A DNA stretch of 64,000 nt, from the NCBI RefSeq assembly GCF_000471905.2, contig NW_006499912.1:2602711-2666710 (forward strand), given 5' to 3'. The position numbers were made by a program, and so were the translations under genes. Of this stretch, positions 44,601 through 56,600 are shown in pieces. Origin of the DNA: Amborella trichopoda. Lineage: Eukaryota > Streptophyta > Magnoliopsida > Amborellales > Amborellaceae. The stretch's first letter is position 1, and each line of letters starts with the position of its first letter. The notes under the pieces are model-generated. The model was not told the DNA's origin and did no database searches. It saw only the letters and a program-made list of their open reading frames with translations.

Positions 44601-47600
44601 CCGATAGATTTTTGAGGAGCATCTGTAATTCTACATTTTAAGGTTGCAACCTTATATAAACTTTTTCTATATTAAAATGAAATAATAAATAATTTTATGC
44701 TAGAATCTTTACCTTCAACAAGCCAGAGTTGCTCAGAGGGTTGATCCCTAAGGAGCTACATGCCACGAGGCATGCATAAGGCTACCTGGGACTTGGTATC
44801 CCACCACCCCTCATCCATTTTCTTTCTAGGTCCTGTGTCAAGAAACCATGGGACTCCTAGCACTCTTAAGGCCTTCATGATAACCATGTCCTTCATTCAA
44901 TCCCCAACTATCCATGTGTCTGATTGCCTTCCAATTATATCTTTACTTTCTAATCCAGATGAGCCAGACTCGCTCCAGGATGGCGATGGGCCTTACCATC
45001 CAAAGAATTCCTCCCTTCTAAGGAAGGGGTAAAGCTTCCAAAAACTGAAGACATACTCGCCAACTTAGGGGCAACAAAGTGTACCGCAAATAAGCTCAGA
45101 ATGTGGTCCACATAATCCAAGCAAAAAGGCAATGAATGAAGTGGTGGTCCACAAACTCTTTGCACTTCGATACATGAATCATATATTCGGGCATTGCATC
45201 CTCCTAAGCTGAAGACAATCTCCTTTAACGTGTTATCCATACCATTAGGCAACAGAGCCATAAAAAGGTACAGGGCAGACAAGGATGTCCATATATCTAT
45301 GGGGCAAAGACCACTAAGAAATGATCTCAATGATAAGACCCCACTCTTATCATGATGCTGACTAAGCCAAAACCACCCCGTGCCCAAGGATGAGAATTAC
45401 TCAAGAAAGCCAAAGTCACTTGCCATTGGTCTCTTCATCAGAAAGATATTCATCAATTACGTGGCATAAGAACATTCTCCCAGAGTGTCTCCCATATTAC
45501 ACATGGAGTAAAACATCAGGATTCCGAACAAACCAGCCAATCTAGGAAACTGGTCTCAGATGGGTCAGCACCACACCAAATGCCAAAAAATCAACTTGTC
45601 CTATCCCCTCCTCAAAAGGTAAAGATGCTGAGGAAATGCCACAACAGAACACCAAATTCTGGAGTGTTTGCCAGGGGTTTAATTTTCCACCTTGCTACAA
45701 TACTTATCCATGTTAACCCTCCTGCACAAGCTGCTCCCTTCTACTCCAAATCATCAAAGGCACTTAGCCATAAGCGCTTTATTTGTTAAAGCAACCCCAA
45801 GCCCTCTAGTTTGGGCCTGCAAACCTCTTCTCACTTCACTATGTGGAACTTCTGTTTCATTACTACCTAACTAGAGGAACTGGTGATGGATTAATTCAAG
45901 TCTTTCAATAACCCGGTAAGGAGCAAGGATAAGTGACATACCGTAAACTTTATGTCCTCAAAGATTTGTGCTAATAAGAGAGCGAGAAATGTGAGAAAGA
46001 GGGAGAAGAAGACATAAGTAGGAGGAAACTCAATATTATCATTCTCAAAAAAAAAAAAAAAAAAGGGAAGGGACGCTAAAATTTTGGATGGAGGAGAGAG
46101 ACGCTTGAGACCTCGTGAGATAAGAAGAAACATGGATGGTTGTTTGGTGTGAGCAATATATGAAAAGGACTAGGCGGCATTTAGTCTGTGAGGCAGCCTT
46201 GCTTGAAGTGCTCTAGGGAGTTTCAGGTGGTTAAAAAGAAAAGTATTTCATTTTTTTTTGGGTAAGTAGCTATTTCAGAGGTTTGTATTTTGGAATATCA
46301 ATTATTTTAAAAAATATTAAAATAGGATTTTGCTCTATCAATGAGGAGAAGGCGTCGTCGTCTACTTCCCGCCCTCAGCTGGAACCACATCTACAATCTT
46401 TATCCCAGCCCCTACCGCCCCTCCCCCACCCCCCACACTTCTCTCCTCTCCCACGAGGGGATCCAAGTTCTTTAATTCGAAGGTTAAGCACGTTCTGCAG
46501 TCTTCCTCCTCACAAGTGGTCGCCTCTGCAAACACAACCCATGTTTCCGCTTCCTCCTCGCAAGTGGTAGCCGCTGCAAAAATAACTCTTGTTTTCCCTG
46601 CCTCACCTGCTGGTTCAAATGGGGTCTCCGCCTCCCCACCCCCCAGACACCCCTTCTTCGTTTCGCCCCTTCCGCATATCCACACCCTCAGAGGAGTCTA
46701 CCCTGCTCAAATCAAAATTTCTTGCCTCTATGGTGGGTAGCTTCCAACCCAGACAAGACGATGTTAGAGGTATCGAAAAATGGGCCCAACGCCTCTGAAA
46801 GGACCCTAATCTCACTTGCAGACGCCTATCTAGTGGTGACTTCCTCTTCCCCTTCCCTTCACAAGAACACGCTCGCCATATTCCACAGGAACCCATCTCG
46901 ACAACTTTCAAAGGGGCCACCCTCCACCTTTGTGCGTGATCCACCAAGGAAGGGTCCTTTAGGAAGCAAAGGATCTGACTCACCATGGACTACTTACCAC
47001 TTCATGCGTGGCCACCGTCCACCTTTAGGAGAGTGGCTGAAGCTTGTGGAAATCTCTCCAATGGAAATCAATAAAAACGCTTCCTCTCAGGTCCATTCGA
47101 CTCCTCTTGGAGTTCTACCAATCTCATCCCACCCAGCATTTGGCTTGAAGTCGAAGACCTCTAATTCCCGATCTCGCTCTCGTGATCGGCGGCCTCTCCA
47201 CCCTCAGCCAACGTCTTTAACCATTCGGATCCTCCTCAGGCCAAGAGCTCCTCTTCCTCCCGCTGGAAAACGTCTCGAGGAATCTGGAAAACGTCTCGAG
47301 GAAATCTGGCCACAATCGGTGGTGCCGTCGGCAGCCCCCCTCACAGCCTCGCTTCGCCCAGGGAGCGCAACCGACGCAATCCTCCCAAACCACCACAGCC
47401 TACCACCTAGCAACCACCTGGCGATCGCTCGACTGTCTCTGGACACTGAAATGACCTTCCGCCAACATTGCAGTTAGCAGCGGTACCTTTCTTGCCAGGC
47501 TCTAAGCCCGATGGCGGCGGGGTTGTCGAACCTCGTACGTTCCCCTCTATTCCAATCGTCACCTCTCCTCACCGACCCGGTAAGAAGGTAATAGTGGACC

Positions 47601-50600
47601 GTGAACCCTCCCCCCTTTCTGGGTTGTCGGGCTTTTCTGGTGACCTCGACCCGTCTTCCTGTACCAGGCTTGGCTATCTCTTGGTACCTGAGGACCATAC
47701 GTGTCCGACTCTTATCCCTAGAACCTCTTCTGCAAGCTCGACACCTGCCTTCACCGGTCCTGCTTCCGCCCGCCCTTCGCTCTGCCCAGCTGACACGTCT
47801 CCTGTCGTGCAGCCCCTTCCACACATGTCGCCCCTAACCCCTCGCAAGCCGCCCCCCTCACCTACCCTGTCATCTCACCAGACGCCTTCTACACCTACCA
47901 CCCCTCCTTCGCCGCCTGCGGAGGAGCCACCTGTTCACCACCCCCTTTGCGGTGACAACACCTCATCCCACCCCCTGCCTCGAGATCTAAGATTCTCGAG
48001 GGCACCTATTGTTCCCCTTCCCTTGATGTTCATCTGTTCCCCTTCTCCCTTACCCTCTTTTACCGCCTCTTCTCCCCTCCCACAGGTACCATCTCCCTTA
48101 CCCTCTTTTACCGCCTCTTCTCCCCTCCCTCAGGCACCATCTTCTAACCCTCAGCCTCTTCCCTCCCACTCCGAATCCTCTCCCATCTTTGAGGACCTTT
48201 ACCTGGAGCCCAACCTCCCGAACCTGTACTCATCCTCTCCCTCTTTGTCTCCTACGCACCGTCCCTCTTTACCCTGGACTTCTTCTCCTCCGCCCTCTTT
48301 TCCCCCTTCCCCTTTCCCCCTCACCTTTTTTAACTTTGACCTTCCTCCCCTCGGACTTCCCCACAAAGGTTGGTCTAGTCTAGACCCTCAAGACCCCTTC
48401 ATCAAATCTTCCTGATATGGACAGACCACAATTCCCTTATGGTATAGTGGCGGTGCACTCCCTTTGACCCTTCTCCCCCTAGCTCCTCATTGCTTGCCCC
48501 CCATCTCCCCTATTCTCCGCACCTTGTACACATATGCTGAGTTAAAACTCTGGACTCACTTACCCAGCTTCTTTCCCTTGGCCGTATTCCTCTCTTCCCT
48601 CCACCCAATCCCACCACTTTGGACCCGACGGTTCCTTCAGCCCTGCGCCTTACCACTCTTCCTCGCCTCCCCTCTTTTAAGATGCTATTTTCCCCCTTTT
48701 CCTCCCTACGCTCCAGGGCTCCCTAACCTCAAGTCTGCCTCTGCCCACGGCTCAACCCCAAGACGATACGCCTAGCCCCCCTTCCTCCCCCTCTTCTACC
48801 CCGACTCTCCTCCGACCCCCCCCGAACCTGTTGACCCTCCTGTCCCCCCCCCATCTCCAAAACTTGAAACTCTCCCCGCCTTGCCTCTTGACCTTTACCT
48901 TATCTTTTCTCTTCCCTCTCCCTCTACACCTAACCGAAAGCCTTCTAGGTCACCACCTGCACCCATCTCTCCCCCCTTGGGTAACACTAATGCAGAGGGG
49001 GTCGATGGGGATGACGACAATAGAGAACTACCCAAGTTACCAGGCAGAGAGCAGCCCAAGTCACCAACTGCACCCATCTCTCCCCCCTCGGCTAACTTCA
49101 ATGCTGAGGGGGTCGACGGGGATGGGGACAACAGAGAACTTGAAAGCATGAAGGAGATCTATCAGGTCATGGGCTTCCAACATGAAGGACCCGAGGGTCC
49201 AACTCATCGTTTCCTTCTCACAGATGCACAGAGCCGGCTTAAAATGAGTATCAAAGGACAAAGGGAGCTCCTCAACCTTTTCTCCTCGATCAGATACGAC
49301 AGACACCCCCTAGAGGGGCGCTCATGTACAACCTCCTCGCCCTCTCCGAGGAGGTCCATTCGAATTGCCTCCTCTCCTGCCCCACCCCTAACCAATGAGG
49401 ATCCTAATGTGGAACGTTAGAGGGTTGGGACAGGAGTCCAAAAGGGACACTGTCAAAGACCGAATCTTTAAACACCTACCCTCGATCTTAGCTCCCACTG
49501 AGACCAAAAAGCCAAAACCCACCCTCTAGCTCATCGACCATGTTTAGGGTAAAAGGCCTTGCCAATGGGCCTCCTTGCCTGTGATCGGGGCATCAGGTGG
49601 AATATGGGTGATCTGGAACCCAACTGAACATCAACTCCAGTCTTCTCATGCAGGGGAGTTCTCGGTAACTGTCCTACTTTCTCGTACTCAGATGGCTTCC
49701 CTCTCAAACTCTCTACCATTTACAAACCCAACTCAGCATCCCTTAAGCCCCACTTCTGGGCTGAATTAGACCTTGTCGCCTCCCTACCTCACCCTGCTTG
49801 GTGTTTGGGAGGGGATTTCAACATTACTAGATGGTGCCACGAGAGAAACATAAATCCCACCATTTCTAAGGGAATGATGGACTTCTCGAACTTTATTTCT
49901 CGCCATGAACTCCTAGATATTCCCCTCTAAGGCAACCGCTTTACTTAGTCTAACCACTCCTCTGAACCATCCCTCTTTAAGTTGGATCGTTTCCTCCTAT
50001 CTCTGAACTGGGAGGAAAAGTTTCTCAGATCCCATGCTTTAGCCTTGCCCAAACCCACTTCGGACCATTGCCCCCTCCTCCTGAACACTCAAGCAGCCAG
50101 ACAAGGACCGAAGCCTTTTAGATTTGAACTGGCCTGGCTTGAAGAGGACTCTCTCACCACCATGATTCCAAATTGGTGGAACTCCTTTTCAACCCAGGCC
50201 TCGGGTAGAGCAGGTTATAGGTTGCAAACCAAAATCCAACTCCTCAAAACCTCCCTCAAAACCTGGAGCAAGTCCTTGCAGGGAAACTACTCCCAAACCA
50301 AAAGCTCTCTGCTCAACTCCATACAAGACCTTGATCAAATAGAGGAGTCTAGACCTCTCACAGACATGGAAGTGAACCTTAGAACCCAAACCAAGCTGAA
50401 GCACTACTCCACCCTTAAAAAAGAATAACTTTATTGGTTCCAGATGTCCAGAGTCATATGGTTAAAAGCAGGGGACTAGAATACTAGTTTCTTCTACCAA
50501 ATAGCTAATTGTCGCAGAAGAAACAATACTATCTCCACTATCAAGGTGGATAACCGCTATTTGGTTCAGCCGGTGGAAATTGAGTCAGCCATCCTTGGAT

Positions 50601-53600
50601 ATTTCAAGTCTCTCTACACTGCCCCTCTAGGCTACAAACCAAGGATGACCAACCTTGAGTTCCTAACCCTTCCAGACCATTGGGCACTCTGGCTTGAACG
50701 GCCTTTTTCTGACGAGGAAATCTCCAGCGCTATAAACTAATTGGCCAAAGACAGCACTGGGTCCGGATGGATTTCCCATTGCCCCTTTCAAAAAAATTTG
50801 GGAAACTTTCCTACCATACTTCAAAAGCTTCTTTGAGGAATTCTTTCGAAGGGCCATCCTTCATAAAAGGGGCAGAGGACTTTTGTCCAATTAGCCTGCT
50901 AACTCCTCATAAAAGACTCTGGCCAAGGTCCTGGCCTAAAGGATAAAACAAGTTCTCCCCCTAATCATTTCGCCGTCACAGTTAGCCTTTATCAAAAATA
51001 GGCATATCCTTAATGAGGCTGTAGTGGCACACAAGTGCCTACACTCCAGGCACTTGTCCAAGAAGCCAAGTCTAATTTTCAAAATTGATTAGGAAAAAGC
51101 CTATGACCATGTTGATTGGTCATTTCTGGAAGAGACAATGGCAAGAATGGGATTTGGGGTCCTTTGGAGAAAGTGGATGAGAGGCTGCTTTTGTCATACC
51201 CACCTTATTAACAGAACTCCTAAAGGGTTCTTTCCTTCCTCGAGGGGGCTTCGCCAAGGGGATCCTCTATCCCCATTTCTTTTTGCGATAGTCGTAGAAG
51301 TCTTTAGCTGCTCAATCACTCAAATGTACCAGGAAGGCCTCCTCACTGCCTTTAAATGCAGTTCACAAGGCCCAAAGGTCTCATTTGCAATACGCAAATG
51401 ACACCTTGGTATTCTTAGATGCCTCCCCAGAAGAAATTGAAAATTTGAGGCTCTTTCTCAAATGTTTCAAGACAGCCACAGGCTTCAAGGTCAATATGGA
51501 TAAATCAAAGATGATGGGGGTGGGACTTACAAACAACGAAATCAGGGCTCTCATCCCAAATTGGGAATGTAAAGTGGAGGTATTTTCCACCACCTACCTA
51601 GATATACCATTGGGATTGCGAAAGCCTAAAGAGAGACAATGGTCCCAAGTCATAGACAAAGTGGACAGGCATCTAGTAGGTTGGAAAGGGAGATACCTCT
51701 CCCTCGCTGGCCGCACTACGCTGGTTAAAGCAACACTGACTAATGCTCCGGTGTACTTAATGTCTATCTTCCACATGACAGCCTCGGTGGCCAATCGTCT
51801 AGACCAGCTTATAAGTGATTTCCTCTAGTCTGGACAGACAGAAAAAACCAGACATCACCTTATCTCTTGGCAAAAGTCCGACAACCCAAGTCTCAACCAA
51901 GTCTCAAGGAGGGCTAGCGAAAACCAGACATCACCTTATCTCTTGGGACAAAGTCTGATTACCCAAGTCTCAAGGAGGGCTAAAGATCAGGGACCTAAGA
52001 AAACACGACCTGGCTCTACTAGGGAAATGGTGGTGGCGATAGCCACCCAGACTAATTCTCTATGGGCCCAGGTTATTCGCAGAAAATACAGGATCTCGAA
52101 ACATACGTGGGTGGCTGAAAGGATTTCCCCGAGTAGGGCCTCAAAAGCATGGAAGTCCTTTGCCTCCTCTCTCTCATTGTTCAAACAAGCCATCTGATTT
52201 CATCCTAGAGAAGGTACAAGAGTGTGTTTTTTGTCCAACCTTTGGATAGGACACACTCCTCTAACGGACCTCTTCCCATCCCTTTATCATCTTACCTCAA
52301 ATCAAGACTCAACCATAGCAAAAGAAATGGTCCTTTCAGGGGGCCGAAGAGTCTGGAACCCCTCTTTCAGAAGAAACCTCACTGAATAGAAAACTAGACT
52401 CTTCCTCTCACTTTCGGCAGCTTTGCACCCCTACTTCCTAGCTCCACTTGGGAGGGACTCTCTAGTCTGGACCCTTACTGCATTCGGTACATTCTCAATG
52501 GCCTCATTCTACAAAAGACTCATTCAAACCCCCACCTTCCCACTTAACCCTATTTCTGTCCTTTCCAAGGTCTAGTCCACCATAGCTCCTCCAAAAGTAC
52601 AGACTTTCAACAGGATTGCATGTTCTCAAAGGGCTCTCACAGTTGACCAGCTTCAAAAGAGAGGAATTTTCATCCCCAACAAATGTGCAATGTGCATGAG
52701 TGAGGAAGAATCGAATCCACACCTTTTCATTCACGGTAGTCTAGCTTTTGACCCAATGTTCGCAAAATCGAACCGGAACAGTTAACCGGTCATGAGGTCG
52801 GGAGGAGCGGTTATGATCAAATGTATGATGTGTATGAGATATTATAATATATGACGAGGATGAAGAATGAAGATGAAATTATCATATAATTTGGTATAAT
52901 GAGGAATTGCGAGGGCAAGTCATACAATATGTTGTAGAGATGTACAATGTGAATATTTGAATATTGTATTCAGTTTAATTGAATTTTTGAGTAAGGGATT
53001 TATAAGAGACCTATTAGAGTTGAATTTTATTATTTAAATGTATATAAACCATTTTTGTAGGCTGGAATATATATATTATGGTTTTGTATTGAGATATTCA
53101 TGCATTAAACCCTTGAGTTTTTATACAATGGAAAATTTTTAAAAGATTGCATTTCTAACCCATTGGTCTTATACCACCAACAACTCCACCCTCGGTCAAG
53201 GCTCTAATCACATCCTACTACGCTTATCATTGGTCGAAGGCCAATAGAGTACTGTGGAAGGCTGCCATCGCAGCAACTATTTGGGTCATTTGGTTAGAAA
53301 GGAACGTGAGGGTCTTCCAAGGTCACAAAAACATAGTTTCGGTGCTCTTCCATAACGTTACTACCCTAGTAACTTTCTGGGCCACTAACCACAAGGCCTT
53401 CTCGGGGATTTCTGCTAACACCTTTCTCAGCCAATGGGACAATATCCTATATCTCCAGTCACATAAGCTTCAAAGACCCAACAACTGGCTGCCTACTCCA
53501 GAAGGTGCCATTAAGCTCAATTTCGATGGTTGTTCGCTGGAGTACCCTGGCCCTGTTGGAGCCGGAGGTATTTTTTGCAACCATCATCGCAATATTATCT

Positions 53601-56600
53601 TCACTTATTCTCAACACTTGGGCCATGAAGACTCCCAGTACGCTGAAGCCATGGCTCTTCTCATGGGTCATAAATATTTTAACCTTTCTTGAGGCTCACA
53701 ACTACTGGTGGAAGGAGATACCCAAAATATCATCTCGTGGGCAGCAGGCACTTCACCACACCCTTGGTACCTCTCTTCGATTTTTGATGAGATTGCTAAC
53801 GTATGCAGGGATAAGAACATCTTATGCAATCATATTTGGCACACGTCCAACACGTTTGCCGATCTTCTTGCAAAAGACGGAGCTAGAGCCCATGCTGAAG
53901 ACCCCGCCTAGTCCATCTCCTTTTTTGCTCTGGACCATAGAGGGTGTTTAGGCACTTAGTTACACACATCTACAGATCTTCTAATCAGGCAACTCTATAA
54001 GCCCCAATTTTTTGTAATGCACAAGTACATCTTTTGTAATCAGGCAGGTTTAAAGGCCATTTTTTGTACAGCGTCTCTTGACCTATTTTTTGACCAAGAG
54101 ACCCAACTTGTGGGTACTCTTGGCTTTTCCCCTTTTAAGGTACTCTAACACCATACAGCAATACAAATGTTTAACTTTCTCAAAAAAAAAAGAAAAGTAT
54201 TTCATTTAGAAAGGGCCTAACGGCTTTCTTCCAGCATGAGACAGATATCTTCTCTTCGGGCCAACTGCACAACTTTCTATTACACACTAGGGGTGCCAGA
54301 GGACAACAGGTGGTTGGTTTCATGGAGCATTTTAAACTTTTTCTTTCTGAAATTGGTGACAATATATTACTAAAACAAAATAAGTTACAAGTTTTTCCCC
54401 ACGAGAGGTGAGATGGCATCCCATAAACGGTGCTCTAGTACAAAAATGCAAGTATGAACAAGAAAAAACCTCAAAAGAGGAGGAGGGGGGGGAAGGGGGG
54501 GGGGAATCAGAGGCGAAGAGAGTTGGATGAAGAGAGAGAGACTTGGGAGAAAGGGGAAGGAGAGAAGCGACAAGAAGAGGAAGCAGATGATGGGGAAAGA
54601 AAGAAACCATGAAGGGATTCTCAGTGGGTAGAGAGAGAGTGGGGCAGGGGGATGAGAGATGCAGAAAGGAAGAGAGAGAGAGATATGTTCACCCATTCCA
54701 AGGTTAAAACCCATTCCAAGGCTAAAAGGTGCACTCCACAAAACTATACAAGATAAAAGAAGTAAAGGAAAGAAAAGCAGGATATTTTACAGAAGCACAA
54801 AAATATTGAATACCTAGAAAATAATAAACTATATTTGGCTATGTGATCATAAGAAAGGACTTAGTACTTTTTATGGGGCATGGTAATATAGACACATGGA
54901 TGGCTTCTCATCAAACCACTAGTGAGATGTTGATAATTTTATCAAGCCACCAACCGAATTGGTTTTGGAATTGGTTTCTTAGACCCTATTTATATGGCAA
55001 TTGTTTTTAACTTGAACTTTGAACCACCGTCAAGGATATCAAATTAGAATTGAACTCAACCAAAATCTTAATTGTGGCTTTTAAGCTTTTCTATAGACAA
55101 TTTTAGCAAAATAGGCAACATTACAACATTAGCAACAGCATAAAAAGCCTCAGAGAGTCACAGGGATCGGTTAAGATCATTTAAAAGAATCATGAAGATT
55201 ACGTAGTAAAGTATGTATTTGTTAATAATATGATGTCTTAATGAAATCAGATCCCATGAGGTAGCAAAGCCCTGAAAAACACCGTTTTGAATTGAAATGC
55301 CACCAATCTAGCCAAGGTGCCAAAACAAAACAATGCAGACAAGTAGTACAAATTCGAAGAATGACTTTCTAGAAATGCTTTTTTTTTTTTTGAAGCTGAC
55401 TTTCTAGAAAATGTTGTAGCAACAACCATACCAACTAAAATTTCTTGCGACTGCTAGAAAAAGTCAACCCCGATAAATTCATCATCATCATCAGAGCCTT
55501 ATCCCAACTATTTGGGTTTGGTTACACAAATCCTAATCTCCGATTCTGATCTAGCAAGAGCCATACCCTCAGTAAGACCATAAGTCCCCATATCTTTTAT
55601 CACTACTTCTATCCATATCCCTTTTGACCTTCCCCTTGCCCTTTTAGAGCCTTCTATCTAAACCAAATCGCACCTCCTAACAGGTATTGTATTGGGTCTA
55701 CGTTGCACATGATCAGCCCACCTAAGTCTACTTTCCCTTATCTTATCACCTATTGAAGTCTCAACCCGTTAAATTCTGCTAGTAAATTTCAAAGTTGTAA
55801 CTCACAACAAATATAAACATTTGATCACATTCACATGCTATGCAAAAACACTGATGTCATCTTCTACCATGTTCCGTAGGAAGCCAACACAAATGCTGAT
55901 TGGTTGGCCATAGGTGGTGTAGCGAGTGGATTATGCCGTCCCACTCTACACGACAATACCTCTTTTTTCTTTTTTAAGAAAGGTGAACTTTATTATAATA
56001 CACCATAACGGTACTTCTCGCCTCTACCGCCTATGTCTTTTTCATGCCTATTTCTACCTCTCTTAACTCTATCCATTGTTCATCGCTCGAACCTCCTCAC
56101 CCTTCTCTTGCCCGTCTCACACCCCCCCCCCCCCCCCCCTCCCCCTCTCTTCTTGCCTTCTCATAGTTTGTCTCAAGCTAGCAGGTTGATTACAGTTCTA
56201 TCGCCCCCTCTCCCTCTACCCCTCTCTTCCTAGCTCTCCCTTGTTGCTCCTTTTCCTCTTCCTTCTTTTCTCTCCCTCTTTTATTTTCAACCTCAGAAGC
56301 TGCATGTACTCTCCTCTTCCTCCTCTCTCTGCTCTCTTCATCTCTTCCTCTTCCTCTTCTCTCTTTGATCTCTCTTTCCTTCCCCTTCCCTCGAGGATAG
56401 CCTATGGCATATAGGCTGGGTGTACACAGGTTTTGGTCTCGGCAACTTTACCATTTCTGTAATAGAGCTCCCAGTTTGTGGGTAGCCAATTTTGTAGCCA
56501 TTTCTTCAACAAGAGCTCCTGGTATGTGGGTGGCCTTAAAAGCACACTTTTTGTACCTTTTACACTTTAATTCGCTTTAGATATCTCCCCCCTTTTGTGT

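Larger units (their letters stand above)
46254..54190 (+). mobile_element. Full-length L1 LINE with RNase H
   Basis: 7.94 kb, inserted antisense in the TRB intron. Order: ORF1 remnant with a DUF4283-like domain (about 46630-47080), a long Pro/Ser-rich low-complexity stretch (47.5-49.3 kb), AP-like endonuclease (49401-50090), reverse transcriptase (50735-51830), zf-RVT (about 52480-52750), a 0.4-kb insertion, RNase H (53510-53910) and a 3' UTR ending in an A-run at 54182-54191. The 17-bp target duplication is perfect. In-frame stops occur in every domain, and the catalytic box reads YANDT instead of YADDT, so it cannot encode an active enzyme. Confidence 0.95.

Noticed and set aside
46362..46986. 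Minus-strand ORFs rich in Gly and Glu
   Set aside because: Complement of the C-rich L1 ORF1 region; composition explains the open frames.
54385..54741. Minus ORF of 118 codons, Leu/Ser/Pro-rich
   Set aside because: Translation of a purine/pyrimidine tract; not a gene.
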